Both the position numbers and the translations under genes were made by a program. Below, in pieces: positions 1 through 11,101 of a DNA stretch of 64,000 nucleotides (its first letter is position 1; the number at the start of each line of letters is the position of its first letter). Location of the stretch: assembly GCA_004194705.1 (NCBI GenBank), contig SADC01000310.1, positions 1 to 64,000 of the forward strand, written 5' to 3'. Source of the DNA: Ditylenchus dipsaci (lineage: Eukaryota > Nematoda > Chromadorea > Rhabditida > Anguinidae). The notes below the pieces were generated by a model. That model did not search any database. It worked only from the letters and a program-made list of their open reading frames with translations, and was not told the origin of the DNA.

Positions 1-691
1 AGATTACTATTTCCCGAAAAAACAATAAAAAATTATAGTACCTACAGCAAAAATCAAAAACAGAAAAACAACAAAAAAATTAGCACCACATGCTAAAGCA
101 CTCACACAATCCTGTTCTGCCCGGTCTTCACAAACCTTACTTTTCAGCTAGAACCACTCGCTGCTACCGAGAAGTGAATCTACCCGTTTGCGAAGGTGGG
201 TCGAACACTTTTTATAGTTCTGCACCGAAGGAGCAAGACTTTAGGAAGACAAGTGGGCAGAGCAAGGTGGGTATAGTGTTGGGGGGAAGAGGAAGAAGCA
301 CACAGCTTTATAACTAGCTTTATTTTAAATCAACCAGCAAACACACAGCAATTTAGCACTAAGCAATCACAATCAAAAATCCAACCCCAATCCCAATCAT
401 CAATGCTTATAAGCACCCACCAAAAGGGAGGAGCCAGCTAATCATCAATACCAACAAGCTCCCTGCTGCAGTCTACAACCAACAAAGATCTGGTGAGAAA
501 GTTACAACTAAAGAGAGAGAGATGTGGCCACAGCCAAGGCAGAGGATAACAAACAGATAGGAATGTTCACAGATAGGAACGGCATACATATATAGCATAC
601 AGGGTATCGTTGGATAGTAGTATAGCAGTACCGGGTCACCAAACACAACAGTATACACCATGCGATAGAGCGAGAAAACTGCACCAGAAAG
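1..691. other. no recognisable gene
   Basis: AT-rich sequence with runs of A. Open frames at 90-317 (plus) and 473-661 (minus) have no motif I recognise and no consistent splice signals. It could be the edge of a degraded repeat. Confidence 0.4.
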
Positions 692-693
692 TA

Positions 694-1509
694 CTTTAAA
701 GGAGGACAGACTTTAGGGGGGGGGGGGATATTTTTGACTAGAAAGTGGAATTTTCAATTCTCAGTTAATTTAATTTTTCTTTTAACATCTTATTTTTATG
801 TCAAACAAAATCACCGTGAATCCACCGACAAAAAACACATCAGGTCGAGATTTCGAATTTTTTTTTTTGTAAAATTTTACTTGATCCTAACCTTGATGCA
901 AACCAGGGGCATTCTGGCAATTTTGTAAATATTTCAGAATTAACGTTTGGTCGGTGCTCTAGTTGACATGATTGTATAGAATTTATGCTTTAAATGACGC
1001 TGAAAGCATGGCTACATTTTGAACATGAAATTTATATGGCTATGCTTCAAAATTTTCGAAAAAACAACAAAGTTTCTGAAAGTTCTAAAAATTTCCAAAA
1101 TTCTAAACTTTTTTCATAACTCATGTTTTTTTGCGAAAATTTCGCAGGCATATTTCATAAAGAAATTTATGCTCGAAATGTTTCCCCTGCTTTCTATCTT
1201 CATTTCAAGTTTTAACTTGTATACAATCATCTATACCATAACACCGAAAAAAAGTAATTCGGAAACAGTTACAAAACTGCAGAATACCCCTAGTTCGGAT
1301 TAAGGTATGATCAAGGCAAATTTACAAAAAAAAAATTATTTCGAAATGTTGATTCATGTGTTTTCGTCGGGTGGACTCGCGATAATGTCGTTTGACGCGT
1401 GAAAAAAATGAGAGATTTAAAGAAAAATAAAATTAACTGAGGATCCAAAATTCTTTTCTAGTCAAAATACACCCACCCCCTCCCTCTAAAGTCTGTCTCT
1501 CCTTTAAAG
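694..1509. mobile_element. non-autonomous DNA element with TA target duplication
   Basis: The left end reads CTTTAAAGGAGGACAGACTT and the right end is its imperfect reverse complement, ending CTCCTTTAAAG; both continue into G-rich or C-rich tracts and a shared TTGACTAGAAA / TTTCTAGTCAAAA block. Both ends are flanked by TA (692-693 and 1510-1511). The interior (about 700 bp) is AT-rich with no convincing coding sequence. TA duplication suggests the Tc1/mariner group; the family is not recognised. Confidence 0.6.
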
Positions 1510-1514
1510 TAAAT

Positions 1515-1920
1515 AAAACAGGCTTCAGGACCGTTTAGCAAGACTTCAAAATACTATTCAAAAATAATTATGACGTAAAACCGTCCAACGCTACGCAAAC
1601 ATGTGATTTGACACTGGATTCGTGTTCAGCATGATTGATTTGCTTATTAAACTGTCATTATATCTCATAACCACTGTCGAATTTCAAATTTCTCTCAATA
1701 TTTTTTACTTTTTTCAAAGTAAATATTTTTGTTGTTCGAGAGTAATTTGAAATTTGACAATGAGTTCTGAGATTCAAAGACAGTTTTATAAACAATCGAC
1801 CACCTTGAACACGAATCCAGTGTCAAAATCTAAGGTTGTCAAAAAAATTAAACTTTTTACGTCAGTCTTTTTCAAAATATTTTTTGAGAGTCTTGCTAAA
1901 CACTCCAGAACCCTGTTTTA
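1515..1920. repeat. foldback repeat, about 400 bp
   Basis: The left arm (AAAACAGG, then GTTTAGCAAGACT) is repeated in reverse complement at the right end (AGTCTTGCTAAAC, then CCTGTTTT). An inner pair around 1600-1650 and 1790-1830 (CACTGGATTCGTGTTCA / TGAACACGAATCCAGTG) continues the palindrome. No coding potential seen. Confidence 0.6.
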
Positions 1921-2031
1921 TGTTACTTTTTAAAATCCAGTTTTTATTTCTCTATGGCAGGATATATACTTTTTCATGAACAAACGGTCTATCATTGGTT
2001 TTTTTTTTCAGATTATGTGTAAGGGCATGCC

Positions 2032-2245
2032 CACGCTAATAAGAGGTGGTGCCTGGGAATTCAATTTTTTTCCTAATCATTGAACTTCTGTACGATTTTT
2101 CAAACTTGGTTTCTAACAAAAAAGGCCTAAAATGAAAAATTTACCTTGTTTGTTAGAAACCAGGTTGAAAAATTTGTACAGAAGTTAATGATTAGAGAAA
2201 AAGTCGAATTGGCGGCACCACCTCTTTTTCCCGTGGGCATGCCCT
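2032..2245. mobile_element. 214-bp palindromic MITE, GGGCATGCCCACG ends
   Basis: Near-complete palindrome with ends AGGGCATGCCCACG and CGTGGGCATGCCCT, flanked by TA on both sides. The arms share GAGGTGGTGCC / GGCACCACCTC and GTTTCTAACAA / TTGTTAGAAAC. A degraded left-half copy is at about 11595-11760. Confidence 0.65.
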
Positions 2246-2399
2246 TAACGACATTTTAAATAATGGCACAACTTTTTTTTGATTGAAATTTTTATTTATC
2301 CATAATAAATCCCTCAACGATGTGTCATTAGAAAGCCCGTGATTTCGCTTTTTGATAAAGTAAAAGATGAATTAATCAATAAAAATTAGCGATATCTGC

Positions 2400-3270
2400 C
2401 CCCTTGAAGTTGGATGAGCAGAAATCTCAACTTGATAGTTCATAAGGGCAGCTGACCGCTGATACCAACTTCGCTGAAATTTTTTTTCCACCATCATTTT
2501 CAGCGTGAATTTTTTGCGATAGGGCCCATACTTCTCAAGTTCCGCGCTCCGCCCCCTCCTGGTTTAAGGGCAGCTGACCTGACGTGACGTGCTGACGTGC
2601 TCACACTCATATCGACCACGACCATCGGATTAAATCCGCAGATAGATTTTATCCTGTAGCTATAGCGGCGGATAATAAAATCATACACAGCTGAAGACAT
2701 TAGTTGCCGAGCTACAGCTGTTTTCTGGGTTTTTTCGGCGTTCTGCTTTCTGGTTCTATTTTTCATCTGTTTTTTTATCAATGAATGATTTTGGGCCTGT
2801 TTCTTTGAGCCTGTTTCAAGATCGTACGTTACGAATTCGGTTTTATGTAGTGTAGTTATGCTCAGGTTATACCTGAGAATGAAACATCGAAATTTTTCGG
2901 TGTGTTCCTAGCAAAATCCCAAGCGAAATGTCCTGAAAGCGTGGTTACCCCCTCCTGGCTACCCTCCTTCTCGGTAACTCCTTCCTGGGTTGAACATGGA
3001 AATCTACCCAAAATCCAGGCTAAAACCCACCATCTCCAATTTGGAGGAACTGAAAACTTTTTGTCTGGGTCTAATTTAATTTCACCGTTTCTGATTAAAC
3101 CTAGTTTTTTAATCACATCCTTTGTCCGGGATGCAGTTTCAAAAAATAAAAAACTCGCTCCTGTTTTTTCGTCAATATCCTGGTTCAAGAAAAGAATATT
3201 TTTACTGGAAAACAGAGTGATAGGAATGTCATTTACTAACCAGAACGTAGATCGTTTAAAATTAAGATAG
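2400..3270 (-). other. unassigned region with weak minus-strand open frames
   Basis: Minus-strand open frames at 3188-2862 (108 codons) and 2781-2500 (93 codons) have mixed composition, with many charged and aromatic residues, rather than the repetitive look of neighbouring shadows. I recognise no domain. A plus-strand frame covers 2902-3270 as well, so coding is unproven. A remnant of an old transposon gene is possible. Confidence 0.15.
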
Positions 3271-3557
3271 GTAGGATTAATTTATGTAGTGGTAAGTGGT
3301 TTCGGCTGTCGAAAAAAACATGATAGCTTCAGGTTCCCTTATAGTACTCTGAATCAGACATGGCGGTAATTCAGGGCCCTCATCTGTACTGTATTTTAAG
3401 ATTCACACTTTATTTAAGATTAAAAATCTTTCAAAATGACGAAATCGCACTTTCGCTGAAAAACGACCAAATTAAGGAAAATGTACTTTACTAAAAAAAT
3501 TTCAGAGTTAATGCCAAAAATAGTCTTTGCAATTTTGTGGATACAAATGAAAATCAT

Positions 3558-4197
3558 ACCGTATTTCCTCTAATTGCTAACTCGACTCTAATAGCTACCA
3601 CCAGTCTTGGGCACGCCTGGATTTTATCAACCGCCACATCCACCATCAACCGGTTGATTGGCAATTTTTGGCAATCAACCGCCACATCAACCATCCACCG
3701 GTTGATTAATTTTCGGTTGATCAACCGGTTGAGAAAGGTGATCAACCGGTGGCCCACCGGCAAATAAACCGGTTGATAACGCCGGTTGATTTGCCAAGAC
3801 TGGCTACCACCACAAAAATGAGCCACCATAGCATTCTTTCAAAGAAAATACGCTACTACAAGTTATATGCGATAGAGATTCTGTGGAATAAAGCTTGAAG
3901 GCTTTTTTCTACGTAAAAATTGTGGTAGTTCAGTAATAACTGTACTAAACGTACCAAGCTACAATAATGACAGAGGATATCTCAAAATATTAATTTTAAA
4001 AATAACTTATTATATACTAGGCTAAGTCTAGAATTTGCTAAGAGTATCTCACAGAGTGCAGAAAATTGGATTGGGGAGGAGGGGGGCGTTTATAGAGAGG
4101 GCCTGTTTATTTTTAAACCCTCCCGTGGGGGGTCCGTTTATTAGAGAGGGCCGTTTAGTAGAGAGACCCGGTTAAAAGAGTAAATACGGCGAGTAAA
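3558..4197. mobile_element. member of the CCGTATTTCCTCTAATAG family, interrupted
   Basis: It begins with ACCGTATTTCCTCTAATTGC and ends with GTAAATACGG, with TTTAGTAGAGAG-type subterminal repeats before the right end. The hAT-like element at 3602-3802 sits just inside the left end. Other members are at 26856-27066, about 34128-34372, 49110-49366, 53671-53823 and 62616-62872. Confidence 0.45.
3602..3802. mobile_element. hAT-like MITE, 8-bp target duplication GCTACCAC
   Basis: Ends CAGTCTTGG and CCAAGACTG are perfect inverted repeats. The flanks 3594-3601 and 3803-3810 are both GCTACCAC. The interior is built from repeats of ATCAACCGG / CCGGTTGAT. CAG...CTG ends with an 8-bp duplication are typical of hAT elements. 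There is no transposase. Confidence 0.85.
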
Positions 4198-4438
4198 TTT
4201 TTTTTAGTTTACCATAGCAAATATATATAAAAAATTGAATTAAAAAAATTATAATCGTATTAACAAATTGCATAAACAAATTTCTATAGCTGTAATTTCG
4301 CACTCAGTCATAGTCGTAGTTGTCTGCATTAACCATTTTTCGCACTAAATCAGTCATCTGTCGCAGTGTCTGAGGTTCAGTTTTTGCTAAAAAAAATATA
4401 TTAACAAGCTGAAGAGGTATTTCTCTGAGTTTTCTTTA

Positions 4439-5395
4439 GGGGTAATATTTAATCTGCCCCCTAATCTGTGAAAAATGCCCCCAAATTTCGGGAAAAATGC
4501 CCCTAATTTGAATTGCCCCTAATTACTGAAAAATGCCCCCTAATTTTCTGAAAAAGGCCCCTAATTTTTTTCTCGTCATTTTTAGTCAAAATTTCGCGGG
4601 AATTCAAATTTTCTAGTCAGAAAAATAACTTGGATTGGTCAGAATCCCACCGCGGAATGGCCAGAGCGCCTGAAAGTTGGTTTTTTGGTGGTTTACTAAA
4701 GGGAGGGTATACTTTTTGTGAAAAATCGATTGAGCGGATCAGATTTCGGGTCCGATGGGCTTAATTGCTCAGAATTCCAGGCTTACGGTGGTTTTTAAAT
4801 TTAACTTTTTGAGTTTTGAGGAATAAATGATTTTGGTGAAATCATTTATTTGCCAAAATTCAAAAAATACTCGAGAAAACGCCATTTTACTACTGTCAAA
4901 CCATCTTCAGCATGCCCGAGCTGATCTAGAAAACAGGTTTTGGACCATGAAAAACGTAAAAAATTTTTGATCCAAGTGGACGACCCCTTGGTTTGGTTGG
5001 TTCAGACTAAAAAATTTAAAAACCACCGTAAGCCTGGAATTCTGAGCAATTAAGCCCATCGGACCCGAAATCTGATCCGCTCAATCGATTTTTCACAAAA
5101 AGTATACCCTCCCTTTAGTAAACCACCAAAAAACCAACTTTCAGGCGCTTCTGGCCATTCCGCGGTGGGATTCTGACCAATCCAAGTTATTTTCTGACTA
5201 GAAAATTGAATTCCCGCGAAGTTTTGACTAAAAACGACGAGAAAAAAATTAGGGGCCTTTTTCAGAAAATTAGGGGGCACTTTTCAGTAATTAGGGGGCA
5301 TTTTTCAGTAATTAGGGGGCATTTTTCCGTAATTAGGGGGCAATTCGAATTAGGGGCATTTTTCACAGATTAGGGGGCAGAATTAAATACCACCC
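4439..5395. mobile_element. foldback element with CCCCCTAATTACTGAAAAATG arms
   Basis: The left arm starts GGGGTAATATTTAATCTGCC and carries several degenerate copies of a CCCCCTAATT(N)TGAAAAATG unit; the right arm is its reverse complement ending AATTAAATACCACCC. Palindromy extends inward to about 4795 and 5020 (GGCTTACGGTGG / CCACCGTAAGCC). A second copy, split by a larger insertion, is at 20849-26447. Confidence 0.75.
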
Positions 5396-6848
5396 TTTTT
5401 TTTAGATACAAATGGCGCGCTTTAAAAGTATTTTTCGCTTGTAATTTCCATCAAAAAAATCCAAAATTTTACTCACAAAAACATATCGAACTGTACGATT
5501 TTATTCAAAACTCTGACAAGGCCATCTTGTAGAGCATAGTCAATTTACAGTATTAATTTCAATATTTTTCGTTAACAGTCAGAAAAATTCAGTCTGGAGA
5601 CTCGAAAAATATCAACCTTAAACTGCCTTGGTCCCCTTGTAGATTTTCGAAAACCTATTTTTCTGCAGTCAAAGCTCGATGTATGGATATCTTGGGAAGT
5701 TCGATCCCCCGCTGGGTTCGACCATTTTTTGTAAACCATTTGTTGAAAAAAGTGTTGGACCCACCAGGAGATCAAACTTTTAGGGGTATCATTACATCGA
5801 GGTATGACTGTGGAAAAAGAGGTTTCGAAAATCCACAGAGGTACCGAAGAAGTTTTGGCCTATTTTAACATGTGGGGCGTCTATGGGCAAGGGTTCACGT
5901 ACACCAATATTTTAAAGATGGTAGAGTGTTATTGATTCACCCTGTAGATGCTTCACCCTTCACAATGAGTGTCGACCTAAGTGTGAGATTTGGCGTGTTT
6001 TTAACGTGGAAAGAACTATTTTTTCTCCACTGAAATTTTTTTTCTGTTACAGTTAAAACTCGATTTAACGAATTTCGATTCAACGAAAAACCTGTTTTTT
6101 CATGTCAGAACTTCAGGCATTTTGAATAAAAGTCAGACGAAAGTCCAGATTTTAGGTCAAATACACGACAAAAAGGTACATGGAACTTATTTTTGTATGT
6201 CGATGCGGAGGTTGTATTTCAGAGGGTGAGTTATACACCAAACGAAATTTGAGGATCTCTACTTTCAGAAAATACAGATCAAATTTTCAAAATACAGAAT
6301 TTAGCAAGCCAGAAGCCATTTTATGTCTGAAACACGTTTTTTTAGTTAAATTTGAAGAGATTTTTTAATTTTTCGCGAAATTTGCTTGAAAAGCTAAAAG
6401 AAACACTTTCGGGCGTTTTTGAAAAGCCGTGAGTTTCAAATTAAATACTTATATATATTTTTTTTAACTATAACTGAATATGACTACTTGAAAAGACTCA
6501 ATGCATTGTCGATGATCACCTCAAAAAACTTGTCGAAGAACTAGCAAAGAGCAAAAAAATCTCAAGCAAATGTTCAATGAGAAATCGAAACTTTTGATAA
6601 AAAAAATGTTGAAATGATAGGAATTTTAGTAAAAATAAATAATTATGGTAAAAAAGCTGATTCAATACACGAAATTCAAGCTAGAACGAGTCGTCTTTAT
6701 CCTTCGTCTTCGTCCCTGCCCTTTCGTCCTCTTCCTCGTCTTTCGTCTTCGTACTGCGAGGACGAGGACGAAAGATAAGAACGAGTTCCCTGCAGTGATT
6801 GTGAAAGCGCCCTAAGACTTTTATCATTGCCTTCATTAAAAGAAAGTA
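5396..6848. other. intergenic repeat-rich sequence
   Basis: No gene recognised. A degraded pogo-like end (TACAGTTAAAACTCGATTTAACG) is at about 6050, and a run of CGTCTTCGTCC-type units is at about 6690-6775. The block AGTCAGAAAAATTCAGTCTGGAG near 5578 resembles the palindrome at 42080-42245. Confidence 0.35.
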
Positions 6849-7002
6849 CAGTAAACCCTGAATACAACACCACATCGATATAACACCACCCAAAATGGAC
6901 CGATTTGGTCAGCTTTGACTAAAGTTAAGTCACGTGAACCCTCGATACATCACCATCCTAGAGTTGATGGTGGTCGTGGGGTGTTGTATCCAAGTTCGAC
7001 TG
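6849..7002. mobile_element. pogo/Tigger-like MITE, 154 bp
   Basis: Ends CAGTAAACCCTGAATACAAC and GTTGTATCCAAGTTCGACTG with TA on both sides, in the style of pogo/Tigger elements. It interrupts a minus-strand open frame that reads toward it from 7246. Confidence 0.65.
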
Positions 7003-7246
7003 TATCAAAATTTTTAACAACTGGCCATACTCCTGAATTTCTTTGATATAAATACCATGATCTGAAATTCCGGCTCTTGTCAAAATTCGCCATGAGCAAG
7101 GCTTTGAGATATTGACCACGTGCATTTCCAGTTTTTCCTTGGTTTTAATATTCAAGATGGAAGATAGTTGCATTTCCTGTTTATCTACGCTAAAGAGGAA
7201 GCATAAGGGCAGCAGTTGGAAGCACTCATGAAATTCTGCAAAATTC
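7003..7246 (-). CDS. possible C-terminal exon of the F-box gene
   Basis: A minus-strand open frame enters after acceptors at about 7246 (TTTAACAG) or 7234 (TTTTGCAG) and reads about 80 residues of non-repetitive protein, including NIKTKEKLEMHVVNISKP and SWRILTRAGISDHGIYIKE. The hydrophobic and charged pattern, and its position downstream on the same strand, suggest the C-terminal half of the F-box-associated domain begun at 14.6-11.1 kb. Its phase does not fit the donor at 11102 directly, so another exon or a different gene is possible. The frame runs into the 6849-7002 MITE and stops inside it. Confidence 0.35.
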
Positions 7247-7259
7247 AACAATCTGTTAA

Positions 7260-10200
7260 ATTAGTCACCGCTCGCCCCACGGACTTTACTTTCTATTTTT
7301 TACCCAAAACCTCTCGAAACATTGTGTAAAAAGTATTTTTTTGTTTTTTGTTCGAGGGTTTTAAAGGGCCTTTCAAAATTTTTTTAACACTCTTGGTATA
7401 ACGAACAGTTCGGTTTTCGATATTTGGCCAAAAAACTCATTTAGTTAGCAAACCTATTTTCATTTTGTGATGTATTTTATATTTCTTTTAACAAATAACA
7501 TAATCCATTGAAGAAAAATAGTTTTTTTCAAAGTAGTTCCCTGACCAAGTAAGTATTGGTCAAATATCTGAAAATCATACCGTCCAGAAGGCTTACTGTT
7601 TAATTGATTTCATATAGCAGCGCGAAAAAATTTATACTGTCTGAAAGACCTGTATAATCGGCTTTCAAGCCGTATATATACTTAAAAATAAAGTACTCAA
7701 AATGTCCATTAAAACTGATATACCTTCTAATTTGTTGAGTTTTTGGTGTAAACTTTTTGCTTGCCAATTCGCTAAAAACTAATCTTAAAAGTTGAAATTG
7801 ATTGTCCTATTTCAAATTATATTTTTGGCTGAAAAAATGTTTGGAAACAGGAGGGATTAAAACGGCTAAAACAGATTCAGGAGTTTTATCACGATTATAA
7901 ACATTAAAAAGCCGAAATTTGGCAATTCGAAAGTTTATTGTCTCAAATGAAATCTGAAATAGGACAGTCAATTTTAGCTTTTAGTAGTTTTGTAAGCAAA
8001 TTAAGTAACTTTTTGTGAAAAAGGCAATTTTCACAACTACCATTGTTTATCCGTTTTTAGCGATTATCATTGAGACATGAATACACAATCAAAATGCCGA
8101 TTATCCAGGCTTTCAAGTAGCACATAGCACTTTAGAACAAGAAAAGCCGTGCGTACTAAAATATGCGTTTTTTTGAACTATTTCACGCTGCACACGATGG
8201 ATGAAAAATGTTTGGAAACAGGAGGGATTCGAACCGGTAAAACATATTCAGAAGATTTATCATGAACTTATACAAATCTCTTCACCTTTTAGCAAATAAT
8301 CATCTCTGACAACGGTTTTGTGTTCAGCGTACACGATTTACATGTAAAAATGCTTTCAAAAGTTTAAGTTACTGTCGAATTTCAAATTCCATAAAGACTA
8401 AAAACATTCGATGTAAAAACTGGAAATTCAATATTTAAACTTTCTGTCTTGAGTGGAATTTTTGATTTGACAGTGTCTTTCATATTTTAAGAGCAGTTCT
8501 GAATGTAAATCACCTACACTGAGCACGAATATGATGTCAGAGTCAAGGATTTGCCAAAAGGTGGAGAGATTTGTATAAGTTCGTGATAAAATTTTAGACG
8601 CTCTTTCACCTGTTCAAACCCCTCCGGTTTAGGAATTTTTTTATTTCATCGTGTTTAGGATAAAATACGGCGACCAGACATTTTCTACGCATTTTGTAAA
8701 TTTTTGTAAATGTAAGTCTTTTTTTTTGTATTTGTAAATCATGTTTGAACGACTCTTAAATAATTTCAATGTGCTTAAAACGATAAAAAAAAACTGCTGG
8801 CTAAAGTACACTATACGGCCTCCTCCAAAAACCGGTTTTAACCACCTTTTCGTGAGTTTTAACATCTTTAACGTACAGAAAACATGTTTTCAGGTGGCGG
8901 AAGACCATTTCCGGAAAAAAAAATATTTTTTGAAAATTTTCACTTTTTGCCTTGGGCACAAGGTAAACCACCTTGTATTAAGGTATTCTACCCCGTTTTG
9001 GTCACTGGAGCTGGGCAAAAAGAGTCTTTTGTACATGTATGATCAAGAGTCTTGCTCGGAATTATGTCTAAGGTAAGTCTGTGCGCGCATCTCTAACCAA
9101 CCAAACCCCCTGCGCCACGTTCGGGGGCGCTGGGGGTTTGGTTGCTTGGGATTGAGATATGCACACACGCATACCTGAGACATAAATCACTCAAAAGTGA
9201 CTCTGGATGCATGAAAAATGTATGCATACCAGAGTTTCTTTATGCGGTAGGCCCCAGTTAACAAAACTACGTTCGAACACTTTTTGAGGTATCTGGATAC
9301 CTTTTAGGATGGCTTACCTTGGTCCTCCAAGGCAAAAAGTCAAAATTTTCAAAAAACAAATTCTGAAAATGGTCTTCCGCCACCTAAAAACATGCCTTCT
9401 ACACGTTCCAAGTGCTAAAACACACTAATAAGTGGTAAAAACCGATTTTAGGGAGGAGGCCGTGTAGTGTACTACTTCCAAACTGCTTTCTAACACTTTT
9501 CAACATGAAAAACCGATTTTTAAAAAAAATGCTGACCAAAATTTGACCAGAAACTTGATTTGCCTTGGCCTCCAAGGCAAAAAGTCAAATATTGGGCAAA
9601 TTTTTTTTGAAAAAATCAATTGTTATGTGGAAAAGTGTTAGAAAATAGATTTTTTATCGTTTTAAGCACATAAAAATTACTCAGAAGTCGATTAAACAAT
9701 ATTTACAAAAATTCAAAAAATGCGCGACAATTTTCACGTTTTTCACTTGAAAGGCCTATTTCTCAAAATTAAGTGAAAGAGTCAGCAATCGCAAGCATAT
9801 TATTGTCATATTATCATATTATTTCATATTATTTCGTCATAAAATGCATTTCTCTTTATTTATGAGACCCTATCTATCAGATCATCCAAGAAACATCTGC
9901 ACTTTTAAGAAATCATGTTCTGTTGTTTATCAAACGACATTTCAAATTAACAAAATCTAAACATTGACCCCCCCCCCTCACTCAAATTAAATCTGTAATA
10001 GGACAGTCAAACCCCCCCCCCCTATCCAAAATCAAGATTTTTGTGAGTGGTTAAAACTCATTTTTAAGTGATAATTTTGCAATAGAAGGACCTGAAAAGT
10101 GATTTTAAAAGGGATCAAGGGCTGTATAGGGAGGGAAGGGAATAAAAGGGCCACTTTTGTAGCAGAACGTTAGAAATTTGAATATCTATATTCTTCGACT

Positions 10201-11100
10201 CCCTCACCATGTTTTTCAACCAGGCGTGGCAAAAAGAGACTCTATATGCATTTTATGGTCAAGAGTATTTCTCGGAATTATGTCTAAGGTATGTGGGTGT
10301 GCGTATCTCAACTCCAAGCCCCCTGCGCATCTTCAGGGCGTAGGGGGCTTTTCCCTTCGGGGCGCAGGGGGCTTGGAGTTGAGATGCGCACACCCACATA
10401 CCTTAGACATGATTCCAAGAAATACTCTTGATCATAAAATGCAAATAGGGTCTATTTTTCGCAGTATTGTGTTCAGTAATCTAAAAAGAATTTAGCTTAG
10501 AACAACCCCCTTTTTTAAGATATAAAAAGCGCCTTTTAAGTTTTGAACATATTCTTGCGGCACAATCGAACTTCGATAGCCCGGCTCCCTAAAGTTTGCT
10601 CATGCCTAGAGTTCTACACTTTTTAGCTCAAATTCTGTTTTCTGCTGTAACTTTCGTTTTGACTGCATGGTCCGAAAAATTGTAAGGAGTCTTATTCTGC
10701 AAATTATTTTTTTGAAAACCCTGCAATTTTTCATTGAAAAAATCAAAACTTCAATTACGCGGCAACCTCCTAACAACCTATACCTTTTAATAGGGTGCCG
10801 GGTTATCTAAGTTTATATTTTTTTAATAAAAAATTGCATAAAAAAAACAACCCGCGAAATTGGAATCCCCACAATTTCTCGAACCATACAGTCAAAACAA
10901 AAGTTTCAGCAGAAAACAGAAATTGAGCTGAAAGGTGTCGGACCCTAGGCAGGAGTAAGCTTTAGGAGGGGGAGGCCGGGTTATCGATGTTTGATTGTGA
11001 ATCAAAAAATCATCAAATTTGACGAAAAAAACGTCTTGTAGACCTTAAATGGTTTCTAGTTTTTTTTAATGCAGTTTTTGAAAAAATAATCTAACTTTTA
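7260..11100. repeat. repeat-filled stretch, probably an intron of the F-box gene
   Basis: Contents: a tRNA-like repeat with GGGATTCGAACCGG near 8223 and a decayed copy near 7842; copies of the CTAAGGTAAGTG palindrome family at about 8660-9480 and 10140-10480; a foldback at 10565-11000 (CGATAGCCCGG / CCGGGTTATCG); and C-tracts near 9966 and 10010. No convincing exon was seen, although a short one could be missed. Confidence 0.4.
10140..10480. repeat. palindromic repeat of the CTAAGGTAAGTG family
   Basis: TCTAAGGTATGTGGGTGTGC at about 10287 is mirrored by GCACACCCACATACCTTAGA about 100 bases later, around a GC-rich centre (GCCCCCTGCGC...GCGCAGGGGGC). Outer parts carry ATGCATTTTATGGTCAAGAG and its reverse. 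Related blocks occur at 8660-9480, 16650-17210, 20470-20720, 21670-21980, 30430-30720, 31380-31690, 41940-42030 and 44600-44760. Confidence 0.7.
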
Positions 11101-11101
11101 C

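Noticed and set aside
8200..8250. GGGATTCGAACCGG as a tRNA gene on the minus strand
   Set aside because: A good B box, but no paired acceptor or T stem; it recurs as a repeat nearby (7842) and is more likely SINE-derived.
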